A DNA stretch of 64,000 nucleotides. Source: Lutraria lutraria (lineage: Eukaryota; Mollusca; Bivalvia; Venerida; Mactridae). Location: assembly GCA_964023205.1 (NCBI GenBank), contig OZ026835.1:3551053-3615052 (forward strand), read 5' to 3'. Under the pieces are notes generated by a model. It saw nothing but the letters and a program-made list of their open reading frames with translations. It did no database searches and was not told where the DNA came from. This document shows positions 35,332-49,600 of this stretch, piece by piece. The position numbers and the translations under genes are program-made. How positions within the stretch are numbered: position 1 is the stretch's first letter; each line of letters begins with the position of its first letter.

Positions 35332-37851
35332 TTACTTAGCATATTTATCTATGTTTGGTATAAGTTCTGACCAGAATTTCATACGTTTGTCTTGAAAACG
35401 TTGTTTGACGGAAGCGATCCCCATGTGATCGGAAATCTCAAAGTAGTTTTGTGACGCCATACTATATTCTGGCCACGTGGTATGAATATATTTGTTGACA
35501 TCCGTTGGTACATTTGGATCCCTGGAAAGGAATTGGATCGAATAATTAATGTTTTAGCTCATATCGTATTATATGGTTTGGTTTCTTGACTAATACATGG
35601 TATTAGCAAGTTATTCAGACACGGTAATGCATTATTTGCCCAAACATTCAAACTCGAGTTAACAGTCTCGTATCATCAAAGGCTATCGTGAGGCTAAATT
35701 GCTGTCTGTTGTACGTAGTTTTGCTTAATAAGTTAATAGACAGTGCAAACCCATAGGTTGACTGTAGTACCTTTCCCTTTGTTAACTTGTTTGACCGTGA
35801 ATTCATTAAATTGATGTTAGAACCGCCAAATTATGTACGTAAATGATATCATGTTCACATGTTCCTTTACATTATGTTCTGAAAAAAATGCACAGCATCG
35901 CAAATTTACGGACACATAACAGGTGTTAAACATTACCCAGATTTAGCGAAGTTTGTCCACATTATAGACATTGCCCGTGATACGTATTTGTCTTCATCCG
36001 GATTCACTGTTGAGTTGTTAAGTGGATAAGCAAAAACAAGAGATAGTTCATCACCATGGTTTGCTCCTGAAATATATCAGATAAGTGTGCACTGTACATG
36101 TAAGAATAATATTATGTCCGATTTTTAATTTTCAAATATATAGCCATGAAAATTTATACACTGAATGAGTCTTTATCTAAGATACGTATTTTTATGACAC
36201 AAATATGTACATGTTATAGAACATGATAATGAGCTCTCTCATGGACCAACAAAATGTTACTAAATATCAACAACCGTTTTTGCTCCCTGAAAACTATTTT
36301 TCGCTCAAATTAAAGATATAATCTGAAGCAACAATGTGTCTTAGGAAGTTCTGTCCGAATTACATACTACAAACACTATACACTACAAATACTAATATTA
36401 AAGCATGTACATGTATTAAGATAGCAGTAAAGAGAACCAATTTGGTTACCATGGATCCAACTTGGAGTCGGTAGCGCGTGCTTAGCTGGAGTGAAACTGA
36501 ACTCATAAAAGTACGTTTTGCCACCATCTGCCGTCACATGGGCTTGTGTAGCTCTAATTGCTGGAGAAAAGAATTCAACGTCATTCGAAATATTAAGTGC
36601 ACTTGTTCGTGTTGATAAGAACGAGTCTGGATTATTCCAGTCAGTGTATTTGTCCGTTACAAGGCGTTTCAGTATTTCTCTTGTTTCGTTATTCGGTGGT
36701 TTGAGAACTGAATCAACAGTGTCTCCAAACACAATATTGTCTAGTTTCTCTCTTGTTATCCTCGGGTTATTTATATCAGTATATCCAACTAAAGACGGCC
36801 ATATTGCAATCATATACAGACCGCCATCAAAATTGTTCACACCGCATACAATATCTAGTGTTGTGTAAAAAGCTCTTGCTGCAGCTGATTTCGGATTACT
36901 CGTATTACCAAATAATATATCCTCCACAGATTCTGGAACAAATTCGTTGTCAACAGACGGATAAAACTCTAATGGGTCGTTAGCTACTCTCGGCACTTGA
37001 AGTTGTTCGGGTGTTTTGGATCGAAGACATGCAATTGGGTCACTGCTTGAATTACAGCCAATTTTCTGATAATACAATTCAGCATTGGGACTATTCAGCA
37101 TAGCCCAGTTTGCCAAGGGAGATCCACTTTCGGCTATTACTCTCTGAAAATATCCCTTATTTCCTGGATAAAGGGCTTGGTACAACACAGAAGCCCCTCC
37201 TGCAGATTCACCAAATATTGTGACTTGGTTTTGATTTCCTGTGAAAGGAGCGATGTTTTCATGAACCCATTTGATTGCAAGGTGCTGATCCCATAGTCCT
37301 TGATTACCTGGAAGTTGACCATCACTACTTTGCAGAAAACCGAACATGCCTACCCTGTAGTTTAATGTGACAACAATGACGTCAGTATAAGCTACAAGAA
37401 TTTCCGGTGGATACAGACCGGAAGCACCTTCCGCAAACGCACCTCCATATATCCAAACCATAACCGGAAGTGAATAATTGCGTGTGAAGTCATGTGGAAC
37501 AAAAATGTTTAGTATTAGACAATCCTCTGAAAAATTGGAAAATGGTGAAAGCCGACGGGTAGCTTCCGCAGAACTTTGAATGCAACCTATTGGGTTTCCA
37601 TTCGCTTGAAAAGTACTTTTGAATGGTGCTTTCGGAATCGGCTTCTGAAATCTATTCTGACCACCAGTTGTCTCGGCAAATGGTATGTTTGTAAAACTTG
37701 TGATTATCTTACTTTTACCATCAGTTACGACAGACACAGTATTCCCCGCTACTCTACCTACAATTGTATCGACAATTACTGTAGAACATTCAGAATATCT
37801 TATAACAATCGCAACAACTAGAACATACACATATCTTACAGTATTGTTCAT
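35332..37851 (-). CDS. Secreted carboxylesterase-family gene, copy 1 (3 exons, 573 aa)
   Basis: Exons 37851-36450, 36066-35937 and 35521-35332 join in frame (1722 nt). Signal peptide at the N-terminus (YVYVLVVAIVIRYSEC). Carboxylesterase/cholinesterase fold: oxyanion GGAF, EDCLILNIFVP, nucleophile Ser in GESAGGAS, and catalytic His in ANHGDEL at the start of exon 2. At the usual Glu position the motif reads GVNNFDGG, so the acid is probably Asp. No membrane anchor or retention signal at the C-terminus (PNIDKYAK). I start at the Met at 37851 by comparison with the other copies; 37875 is possible. Secreted hydrolase of unknown substrate. Most diverged of four tandem copies. Confidence 0.88.
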
Positions 37852-37875
37852 GATTAAGACTAATTGTATGTCCAA

Positions 37876-38656
37876 AACACGTTTCTGTATAATTTCCTCT
37901 TGAATTCAAATGTTCTGAAGCTTATGGTTGAATTTTAGGAACTTGAATGTCACTTTCAATGTATACAAGATTTAAACACACTCTTGTCTTGTGACCTTGT
38001 CTGTATACACACATCAGATATCACTAATTAAGTAGGTCGTATGAAGAACCATCATTTTTAGAAAGTTAAGACTTCTAGTTGTTATCGTTTTTTACATTTT
38101 GTACAGTATAGGACGTTGATAGACTTAAATATTTAGGTGGGTCATATCCTTATGAAAAAGTTCAAACTGAAGGTGGCCAGTTATAAAGGTTGAACAGTGT
38201 AAACTAACCAAAACACCTTACGTCCCAAATCAAACAGTAAATTGAGGATATTAGAAAAACAAATACGATTCGTTAGTGTAACTTATCTAACTTCGTCCTC
38301 CCATCCAAATGTACAAGTACGTTATGTTAAAACACAAACATGGTGAATGTATGTGCGAGAAAGATGCTATCCTCGACAATTTATTTATTAATAATAACAT
38401 ACTTAACAAAGAATCTGAGAGTGTAAGAAGCTTCATGGGGGATATGTTTATTAATAATAGACAAAATAAGTTACATGTATAGTATTTATTAATGCGTGCT
38501 TCATCATACAACAACAGTTAGTGACAATCAGTAGCCACTTGTTCTGTCCAGAAACAATTTATTACCAGACTGAGATGCTAATCTTCATTTTTGTATACAA
38601 AAGTTGCTCTAAATGAGTTTTCTTAATAAACAAATGCATGCAATTAAATATCACTT
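37876..38656. other. Spacer between esterase copies 1 and 2
   Basis: Probable 5' flank of copy 1 and 3' flank of copy 2. Sequence near 37880-37960 is also found at 53190-53260 as part of a relic copy. No further gene seen. Confidence 0.5.
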
Positions 38657-41643
38657 TCAAAGGCGACCAGCAATTTTCGGTCCGAGTTCAGACCAGAAAT
38701 CCATACGCTTAGCATGAAAACGTTGTTTAACGGAAGTGACCCACATATGGTCGGAAATCTCGAAGTAGTATTGTGACATCATGTTATAATCAGGCCACGT
38801 GGTATGAATGTATTTGCTGACATCAACTGGCGTATTTGGATTTCTGAAAACATAATCAAGTTTTATGAGATTAATAGATGCACTGACACGTATACGTGTA
38901 CAGTCTAACCAGTGAAATTTGGAATTCCAAAAAACAGGAATTCCTTGAAAATCGAACGACTTTTCATGTCCCAAATCTATCAATCTATAAGTTTCAGACG
39001 AACTGAACGTTCAGAAAGGCATGGTCCGGTCCTCATGGGTTTATTCTACTTTTACCGTCATTTTCAATCAACTATATGTTATTCAAATTGTAATCAGTGC
39101 TGTTTGATGGTATAGTCGATGTTGTTTTATTGGTTTATATTATTTTTATTTACACACTTGTATTTTGATTTCATAGTTTCAATTGAAGAATGTAATGGCT
39201 TTTTAAAAAAAAATATCTACTAATACACAATGTCATCTGGCGTCTTCTGTCAAATGTATTGACTTCGTAGAAGTTTAGGTTTACACAATACTGATTTCCC
39301 CCACGACTCTAGACATTTAAACCAATTCACTTCACTTTATTTACCTTTTTATACGAAATTCCTACCTATCTATCTTATTTACGACGAGCATATAACCGGA
39401 ACCAAACAATTATTTCGCGCCTTATTAATCAAAATTAAAATTTTTATTAGGATCTAAACTTACTATATTGTTCTAGGTAAATCGTAAAGAAATCTAATTT
39501 AATATAATTTTGTTTGTTCGCATATCTTCTTAATAAACATTACCCAGATTTAGCGAAGTTTGACCACATTGTTGTCATTGCCCGTGAGACATATTTCTCC
39601 GCTTCTGTAGAATTAGAACTGTTGCTCAGTGGTTGACCAAGCACAAGCGCGACTTCGTCGTAATGGTTGGCCCCTACAATAAAACACACTAATAGAATGC
39701 GAGAACTAAGCTTTTTTTGGGACTTGCAATGGCGTCTTAAGGACCCGTGTATAAAAGGCTTTTGACGTCACGTGATACTTGGGAATAGAAAAGACGTCAC
39801 CTAATACATAGAATCCTCATGATGTTCAATAATCCTAGTGATGTTTCAAGCTAACCTACAGAATCCAATTCGAAGTTTTAGCATGGTAAAATATGTTATT
39901 ATGCATGTATACATATAGTATCAGGACAATAAAGCAATTTCTGATTGGAGGGGGGGGGGGGGGGGGGGGTAGAATTTTACGACAGTTTACGAGTTTGTGT
40001 GGAAGATAATCAGTTATATAACCTTTTTAGCTACCATCATAGTGGGGACTATTAAACGTAATGGAAACAATAAAAGCATTTTGAAGTTCCATAAGCAGTT
40101 ATTATTTGTACTGTTTTGTCATGAAGTATCATTAAACGGACATGAAATTGCTCTGTTTTAACAGAGTTCAGAATTGCTATATTTCATAATTGATGTAAGA
40201 ATTTTGAATCAGAGATGTATACTTATGAGATAGAAGAACATGCGTACCATGAATCCAAGATGGTAATGGACTCGTGCTTTTCGGTAGAATAAAACTAAAC
40301 TCATAGAAATAAGTATTGCCACCATCAGTACTAGCGTGTGCTTGTGCCAATCTTATAGCGGGAGAAAAGAATGCAACATCGTTTGAAATTGTTACAGTGC
40401 TCTCACGTGTTGACAGGAATGAGTCAGGATCTGACCAGTTGGTATATTCGAATGTTACAAGCTGTTTAAGTAACTCTGCTGTTTTGTTATCCTTTGGGTG
40501 AAATATGGAGTTTACCAGTCCACCAAATACAACAGTTTCTAATTGTTTTCTTGTTATCATCGGATGGTTAACATCAGAATAATTAAGCGCGCCAGGCCAA
40601 ACGTACATCAAATATAAGATTCCATCATAGTTGTTGACACCAGAAAGTATGTCAAGTGATGAATAAAATTCTCTTGCAGCAATTGACTTAGCGTTGCTTG
40701 TGTTACCAAACAGAATCTGCTCTGTTGTTTCTGGAATAAAGTCACCATCTACTACAGGGACAAATTGCACTATGGGATTACTTGGTATCTGCAGTTGTTC
40801 AGGAGTTTTAGCAAGAAGACAAGCTAAAGGATCACGGCTGGAATCACATCCAATTAGTTTAATGTACTCGGCAGCATTAGGCAAGGTATCAAAACCCCAT
40901 TTAGCCATTGGCGATCCGCTTTCGGCTATTACTCGTTGAAAATATCCCTTGTTTCCTGGATAAAGGGCTTGGAACAGCACTGATATCCCTCCTGCAGATT
41001 CACCAAATATCGTAATTTTGTTTTGATTTCCTGTGAAAGGAACGATGTTTTCATGAACCCATTTGATTGCAAGGTGCTGATCCCATAATCCTTGATTACC
41101 TGGAAGTTGACCATCACTACTTCGCAGAAATCCGAACATTCCAAGTCTATAACTTATTGTCACGACTATCACATCTGTAAAGCCGACAAGCATCGATGGG
41201 TTATAAGTAGCCGTAACACCCTCCGTAAATCCACCTCCAAGTATCCATATCATTACCGGAAGCGATACGTTTTGTGTGAAATCATGCGGAACATACACGT
41301 TCAGAATTAGGCAGTCCTCAGTGAAATTAGCGTATTGCGAATGCCGTTGAGCTCCAGCTTTGGAACTTTGATAGCATCCGACAGGAATACCATTCGCTTG
41401 GAAAGTATCTTTGAATGGTGCCTTTGGAATGGGTTTCAAAAATCTGTTCTTACCAGCTGTTGTTTCGGCAAACGGTATGTTGGTAAAAGTTGTAATTATC
41501 TTACTTACACCATCCACCATGACAGGCAAAGTATTTCCAGCAATTTTTCCAACATTTGTATCTACAACTACTGTTGAACATTCAGTTTGTTGTAAACATG
41601 ATATCAGAGTTACTAAAACGAAATAGTACCACGTTAATTCCAT
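38657..41643 (-). CDS. Secreted carboxylesterase-family gene, copy 2 (3 exons, 570 aa)
   Basis: Exons 41643-40248, 39673-39544 and 38843-38657 join in frame (1713 nt). Signal peptide MELTWYYFVLVTLISC. Oxyanion region reads WILGGGF where the others have WIYGG(A/G)F. Nucleophile GESAGGIS; putative acid GVNNYDG; catalytic His in ANHYDEV. Exon 2 is 130 nt and exon 3 187 nt, as in copies 3 and 4. Intron 1 holds a run of 20 G (39950-39969 on the plus strand). Intact and presumably expressed. Confidence 0.88.
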
Positions 41644-43059
41644 AGTAGTACTGGAAATGTTTATGTAAACCACTTAAATGAATGTTTGTATGTACGCTCA
41701 ATGATTCTAACTGTAGGTTACAAAGTGTTCATTTTATCAGTGTACGTACATAGTTCATGAACGGATAAAGCACTGAAGTTAGATAACTATGCCCTTTAGA
41801 TTAGTTGAACATTTTGCAAGAGTTTAAGGTATTGATTCCAGTTTGGCGATATTAGTATATTTTAAAATCAATGCAATTCGCGGTTATAAGATTTTATTGA
41901 CATCTTTGCTAGAGTTGTTTCTCATTAAAGTCTCATTAAATACAGTCATACGATGATAATATGTAATAATGTACTTGCAGTAATTTTAAACTATAAAGTC
42001 GTGGGTCAAGTTTTTATGTTAAGGTTCCGATTTTTCCTCATTCGAATACTTGTTAATTGACGAAATACATGCTCACATCACTGTTATTTTTTAAACACAG
42101 AAGAGTATTTTTCTTTTTCAATATAAAAATATAGAAGAGTAGTACAGAGTAAGATTAATAAAATGTCTTGTTGAGAAGAACTTCTAAGTCATGTCCTATC
42201 CTCTTTTAAGAATTGGTGGTTATCAATCAAGAGTGCCGTTGGCGACTGTGCTAGCTATGGAACTTGGCGGAGATACAAAACCAATTAATATTTTGACAAA
42301 CTTTGGTTTTAGATTCTGTTCATCTAAGAGAACGAAGTACTTTGGTAGCTGTCCGCTGCAGATGTTCTTATATTATTAATACGTGGCTTAACGATTGCCT
42401 TATACGAATTGAAAACAATAAAGTAGACCAACTCAGCACCATATGTTTGATTTTCAAATAAAATCTATAAAACTTGTTACACTTAGATAAGGTAATCTTC
42501 GGATTCTCTGGAGCTCTATGTCACCACTTACCATTGATATAATTACTTACCCTTTGAGTGTATTCAAATGTGCGCATCAATATGCAAATAACGATTCGGT
42601 TCTTAATCAGTATCATTTACATATGAATATGTTTATGAGCCAGACTAATTTTGAAATTTCTAAATGTCTTTTTGTGTTCAATCATGCGATAGTTCTGACC
42701 TGAAAGATCTCGGGAACACACATTATGACCTTACCATACGTACATAGACTGTGTACTATTATACACACTTGCCATGGTGTTTGTTATCAGTTTAATATAA
42801 TTATATAATATGGTTCGAGCTGTACATCCCAAATGGCGAAACGCTCTAAGAGACTTTGTTATGATATGTGTACTGTGTGTATGATCTTATTAGTTGGGTT
42901 GGTTGTGGAAAGTGTTTTGAGGAAGATGCTTCTTGTATGTATCATCTTCTAAGAAGCCTATTCCATCTATGAATAAAAAATTTAGATTTCGAGTACTTGC
43001 TAGGATTACTTGTAACTGGTCGATAAAATAGTGTATTAATATCCATTAAACCTAGGCAA
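41644..43059. other. 5' flank of esterase copy 2
   Basis: Shares blocks with the flanks of copies 3 and 4: an AGAGTGCCG(T)T...GGAACTT region, TCTGGAGCTC, TCGGGAACACACATTATGACCTTACCAT and GAAGCCTATTCCATCTAT. This shows the duplication unit included at least 1.4 kb upstream. No other gene recognised. Confidence 0.55.
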
Positions 43060-46000
43060 AGCTCTTCTTAACTGTTCGATTGGTCGTCTTTAAAGTTTAG
43101 AAGCTCTTCTATCTTTTCCACCTGCTGTTTAGAAGAGGTGGAAGATGTATTAGTCACATGACCAAACAGCATTGTTTACAATGTCAGAGTGTGCATTAGT
43201 TTATCCACACGGTTTAGCGAATATTGGTTTGACGGTTAGTTTTAGTCATATCTAATATTCAGACGCAAACTTTTCGGCTGAGATTGCGTTCGATTGGGTT
43301 TCTCATCTGAGCTCTTCTAGTCGGCGTATTCTCTTCTTACGAGAGTCCACTGAACCGGCATCCTAATAATAATATCGGTGTGTAGCCGAGTATTCATGTT
43401 GTGTGTCTATTGATGCGTGGGTACTGAGTTATTTTCCTTGTCTATGTTGTCGTTTCACGTGATTTTTTCCCGCCGTTCTATCGGTTCTTACTGGTCAGTT
43501 TGTCAGAAACTTGTTGTTTGTCTACGGATTTTGTTAGTTTTACCATCGCTTAGAATACGTTGTACTTACTTAGTAGCTGTACATAGTTATTCATTCAAAT
43601 ATCTATAAGAGGCTTTGTCGTTCTCATGTTTATTATGGTGAGTTTTGTTATGTTGTTTACCTGTATTTCGCCTTGTAAACGCTTGTATTTATTTTGCGAG
43701 TAGAATTCAGAACAGCAACACATTTGTTTTTATAAACAAGCACCTGACCCATTATCTATTCACTTTTATTGTTCCTAATAGACATTTGCGATTTAAGACG
43801 GTGACGGTGGTGGACATCAGATTTGGGATTAAATTCGGGGTCATCTCAAAATTATTGATCCTTATTCTTGTATAGGGCAAGTGTTACTGATTATTTTGTT
43901 TGCATGTCAACTCAAAATACATGTTTATTTTACAATTTTATTCATTTTCACAAGAACTAGAACTAATCCAAGCATACGCATCAAGTTCGCACTTTTTGTA
44001 ATGATTCTGTTATACGACTCTTGGTTGTCGCGAATTAATACCTGGCGTCTACATGGCCGGCTGTTTCCCGTCACTGGCATTGTGCAACTTTGCATTTTCA
44101 AGTGACTCCTAAATTGGCACATACTCAATTTTTAAAGCTCTAAGCTGATTCTATGTGAATGTAATCGTAAACAGATATGCACATTCATGAACAAATCTAC
44201 TTACGTCTGCATTTGTCATATTGTTAAGATCAAAATTTGCTAATAAACAAAATACGTGTAAATTAATAATCTAAATGATCACGAGTCTAGACTATCTATA
44301 GTTGTAGTGTAATTTATCCTGATAATGATAGCAACGTACCTTAATACACGCATCATATATATTACAGGACATCTGAATGATGCTCAGCGGTTTGGTTTAA
44401 TGCGCCACGTAGGTACTGAGCAACATTTCCCTATCTGGAGACAAAATAGAGAAATTTAACATCATACCCATGACTAAACTTCGTCTAAATTGAAGGGTAC
44501 AAACCAAGATTTGTACCCGTCCGTACACATTGTGCTCTGTGTATTCGCTAGTATCTACAGCTACAGCTGAGCGATGGTTTATTGGACAGATATGCTATAC
44601 AAGAAACACTATGACAACAAGAAGAATGCCAATCTCAGGACTTTTAAATGAAAACCAGCTGGACTCTGAACATGTTCTAGATGTAATCAGCCGAAAAGGG
44701 AATCGTTTAGTTACACTGATATTTGATTAGAACTAAATCATTTCATGGTGTGTCTTTGCTCCTACTGAAACAAGCACATAAAAATATTGATTACTTTTGA
44801 AAGAAAAAAACGAGTCGTATTTATTGAAATGCGTTATTGAAATAAATCTTAAATATTGAAGGTACATGTAGATCTACTGTTTTGTTTTTCGCATTGTGAA
44901 TATAACAGACATGCGACTTCGTATGCAGTTAGATTTATTGGTCTAGTGAATAGTATGTACTGGCGAATTATTTGCCTGTGGTAACCTCAGTCGAAAGGTA
45001 TTGCAGTGTGTGGATGCAAAAAAGTCGTGGAAGATTTTACGAACTAGAAACAGGCATAGACTTTCAAGCGAAATATCTAAAACGTACTTGGGTCGAGGTA
45101 CATAATAACCCACACGAACATTCAGAAATTGTGCGTACACCATTATTGGTCAAGCTACGCCCCTGGAAAGTATCGAACATTGAACAGATACATGTCTACT
45201 CGACAGTATCGTGCTTGTGTTGAGTTCAAGTGTTATAAATCAGTAGGAACAATATTGAGACATCGTCGGGAAGTGTTACCACGTGTATGATAGCGTATAG
45301 AAAACCGAACCGATTGAAATATGCTGACGTAATTTCCATTGAATGCACGGGATTCACGAGCAATGTAATCGATAATGAAGTGCACGTTTCGCATAGATAA
45401 ATGTGGATAAGAATATGCAATCAAATAGTGTTAAACTACGCGTTATTGAATGAAATTATTGCATTCAAAGTTCATAAATTCCTACCGCATAATTTCTGAG
45501 AAATTTCAGTTAACGAACTGGCGGTTAATAATTTGGTTTGAGTGTATTTCCCTGGACTACTAGTATATTGACCTTTAACCACTACTAACTTACACATTCA
45601 GAAAATAGCCGGCAACTTGTCAATACATGGTGAATCATCAAGTTTTTGTCATTTTTTTCTTAGAAAGCATTATTTTTACGGTTGACAATTACAGAAAATG
45701 GTTATCAAAATCATTGTCCTATTAATACTGGACGACCTTCATGACTGCAATTCCGGCCATCACAACTCCCATTTGTTAGTTTTCGACTTAACGGTATAAC
45801 ATTGAAATTCTCCCTCGTCATCATGGTGTTTCTTTACTACTCCATATAATCTAAACTACTCCCACGAACGTGATTCCAGCGGCAAGGTAAACTTTAAATT
45901 CTTATAATGACCTTTTCCAGATATGGTATGAATGTATATGTACATGCTGTTAGACAATGGCTCAACGGTCTAGATGTCGAATTTTGAAAGTAAAACAGTG

Positions 46001-46440
46001 TAAACTTATCAAAACATCTAACGCCCTCAATCAAAATCTAAATTAATGATTGTGTAACATACCTTACCTCGTCCTCTCAGGGATGCGATATTGCAAGATT
46101 ATCATATTGGGCCGCCTCAATGTCTAATTTATTAATAACATATTTAACAAGAGGCCGATTCAATTGGACCTCGTAAAAAGAGAATATGCCGTTTAAATGA
46201 ACATCGTTTTCTGTAAATTAAATAAAAGAAAAACATTTCTTCAAAACCACGGTCTAACTCGATGATCCTGAATTCTTAAATTATCCTAAAGGTCTGCATC
46301 CGAATATTAGGTATATCTAAAACTGTCTACTTAGTTTAAAAAGCTGCTTCCCACGGTGTTTCTCGTCCATGTTGTTTGGAAGAGATAGAAGAGCTTCTAA
46401 ACTTAGACGACGACCAGTCGAACAGTTCGGAAGAGCTCTG
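43060..46440. repeat. 3.4-kb segment flanked by ~60-bp inverted repeats
   Basis: 43060-43119 (AGCTCTTCTTAACTGTTCGA...TAGAAGCTCTTCTATC) is the imperfect inverse of 46379-46437 (GGAAGAGATAGAAGAGCTTC...GTCGAACAGTTCGGAAGAGCT). The interior has no recognisable transposase and only short frames. It sits between copies 2 and 3 of the esterase array and is absent from the other spacers. A nonautonomous DNA element is possible. Confidence 0.45.
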
Positions 46441-46644
46441 TCTCTTCAATCAGCTCTTCCGCCAGACCAACCAAACCGGCATAAAGAATCAGAGAGCGTT
46501 TAATTTAGCAGTTCCATCGAGATACATGTACATGTATATTCATAACAGATAAATATACATTGTAGTATTTAATGCATATTTCACCATATAACACTCAGTT
46601 GAATGAGTTTTCTAAAACAAATTTATATCTTTTTAATATCGCTT

Positions 46645-49600
46645 TCAATGGTAACCGGTAATTTTCGGTACAATTTCAGACCAGAATTCCATACGCTTAG
46701 CTTGGAAACGTTGTTTGACGGAAGTGACCCACATGTGGTCGGAAATCTCAAAGTAGTATTGTGACGTCATGTTATATTCAGGCCACGTGGTATGAATGTA
46801 TTTGCTGACATCAACTGGCGTATTTGGATTTCTGAAAACATAATCAAGTTTTATGAGATTAATAGATGCACTGACACGTATACGTGTACAGCCTAACCAG
46901 TGAAATTCGGACTTCCAAAAAAAAAAGAATTCCTTGAAAATCGAACGATTTTTCAAGTTCCACTATTTCCTGATTTCATCACAAGCTCTTAAAAGGTCGG
47001 AAAGCCGTACCTTGAGTCCAGTCTGGAAAGGGTCCAGTTTTCAGGGGTTATACTGTACTTTCTCATCACTTTCATTCAGATACATTTTATCCGAATAGTT
47101 ATCGGTGCTGTTTCATGGTACAATCGATATTGTTTTATTGTCTTATATGTTTTAAGCTCACCTGGCACAGAGTGCCAATGTGAGTTCTGGCACAGAGTGC
47201 CAATGTGAGTTTTTAGGATCGAGCTATGTCCGTCGTCGTCCGCCGTCAACAATTTCTTTAAACAACATCTCCTCCTAAATTACTTGGTCAATTTCAACCA
47301 AACTTCACAGGTGTGTTCCTTGCATGAAGCTCTACCAAAGTATTCCATTCCATGCAGAACTCTGGTTGCTATGGCAACCAGAAAGATTGTTTTTGAAAAT
47401 CTTCAAAAATCTTGTTCTCAAAAACCTGAGGACATAGAGCTTAGATATTTATTGTGTAGCATTGTCTAGTGGACCTCTACCAAGTTTATTCAAATTATTG
47501 CCCTAGGGTCAAAATAGGCCCCGCCCCGGGGATCATTTGATTTATATAGGCTTAGATAGGAGAATTAAAAAAAACTCTTCTCCAAAACTACAGGGCCTAG
47601 ACCTAAGATATTTTGTATGTAGCATTGACTTGTGGACCTCTACCAAGTTTGTTCAAATTATGGCCCCCGGGTAAAAATTGGTCCCGCCCCGGGGTTTACT
47701 GTATTTTATATAGGAAAATTTGAAAAATCTTTTTCTCCGAAACCACAAGGCATACGGCTTAGATATTTTGTATGTAGCATTGTCTGGTGGACCTCTACCA
47801 AGTTTGTTCAAATTATTGCCCTAGGGTCAAAATTGGCCCCGTCCCGGGGGTCACTTGATTTATATATTAGGCTTATATAGGAAAATTTGAAAAATCTTCT
47901 ACTCCGAAACCAATAGGCCTAGAGCTTAGATATTTTGTATGAAGCATTGACTTGTGGACCTCTACCAGGTTTGTTTAAATTATGGCCCCAGGGTCAAAAT
48001 TGCCCCCCCCCCCCGGTTTTCTCTTTTTTAAATTGGAAAATTAACAAATCTTCTTGATCAAAACCACAAGGCTTAGAGCTAAGATATTTGGTATGTAGCA
48101 TTGTCTAGTGGATGTCTACTGGGTTTGTTCAAATTATGGTCCCGTGGTCAAAATTGGCCCCGCCGAGGGTGTCACTTGATTTATATAGGCCTACATAGGA
48201 ACATTGAAAAAATCTTCTTGTCCAAAACCACAAGGCCTAGAGCTTAGATAGTTTGTATGTAGCATTGTCTTGTAGACTTCTACCAAGTTCGTGCAAATCA
48301 TGGCCTAAGGGTCAATATTGGCCCTGCCCGGGGGTCAGTTGATTTCAACAACTACTTGATAGTTGAGGTAGATCACTTTTTACCATGACAAATAACTTCC
48401 CTTGATTAAATTATCCCTTAGTGTAACAATACTCAGGTGAGACTTCCCATGACTTCCCAAGACTCTAGGTAGTTAAACCCGTGTAAACGTTACATCAACC
48501 TTTTCACGTTTTACCTTTCCATACGCTTTCTAGAACGATAAACAAATTCCTACATTACATGTATCTACCTTATAATTAAGGAGCATGTGACCGGAACCAA
48601 ACATTTTTTCACGCCTTATTAATCGAACAAAAAAAAAATTAAGGTTAGGTAAGTCGTGATGAAATCTGATTTAATATAATTTTGATTGTTTGCATATATT
48701 CTTGATAACATTACCCAGATTTAGCGAAATTTGACCACATTGTTGTCATTGCCCGTGAAACATATTTCTCCGCTTCTGTAGAATTGGAACTGTTGCTCAG
48801 TGGTTGACCAAGCACAAGTGCGACTTCGTCGAAATGGTTGGCCCCTAAATATAATATAAAAAGTAGCATACGTGTAAAAACATTTGTACTTCGCTTATCT
48901 GGGGACTTGAAAAGGCGTCGTTATGGGACACACGCAAAGTTTTAAGCCTTATGTCACGCGATACTTGTAATATTAATAAAGTTATCACATGACGTATATT
49001 TATATTTATCGTGATGTTAAATAATCCTAGTGATGTTTCAAGCTAACAAACGGAGTCCATCTCGTAGTTTTACCACGGTAAACACTTGTCTACAGACAAA
49101 TACAGTATAAGGCCCGTAGGAAGCGAATCTAGATTGGGGGAGGGGGCTTATTTCAGAATTTGTTTGCCAGCGGCTGGTGGGAGGAGTTATAGCATCTTAA
49201 AGCCATCCCGGCTCCTATGGACATGAGTATTAGTGCACAGAATCTTTCACAAACGTACCGAACGGAAGTGATGCGAAATTTGGTCATGCTACAAATTAAG
49301 ATACTCAACATACTCCATTTTATGATTCATGGTGAAACAAGAGAATACGGAATTGCCATAAATAGCAATAAATAGAACTACTATGGTTTCGTCAAAAAGT
49401 AGCCGAATAGTTCAGTTCTTACAGAAATAAAATAATAGGACTAAAGGTCTGAATTTTGCATACACTTACTTAACGAATTTTGATGGTTATGGTGATAATG
49501 AGATTAAAAGACATGCGTACCATGAATCCAAATTGGCAATACAATCGTGTGTTTCGGGGGAATAAAACTGAATTCGTAGAAGTATGTATTGCCACCACCA

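Noticed and set aside
36376..36449. C-terminal extension IGSLYCYLNTCTCF of esterase copy 1
   Set aside because: It is intron read-through; the donor after WIHG joins exon 2, which supplies the catalytic His.
47284..47880. Two coding frames with repeated protein segments
   Set aside because: They translate the ~195-bp internal units of the interspersed repeat.
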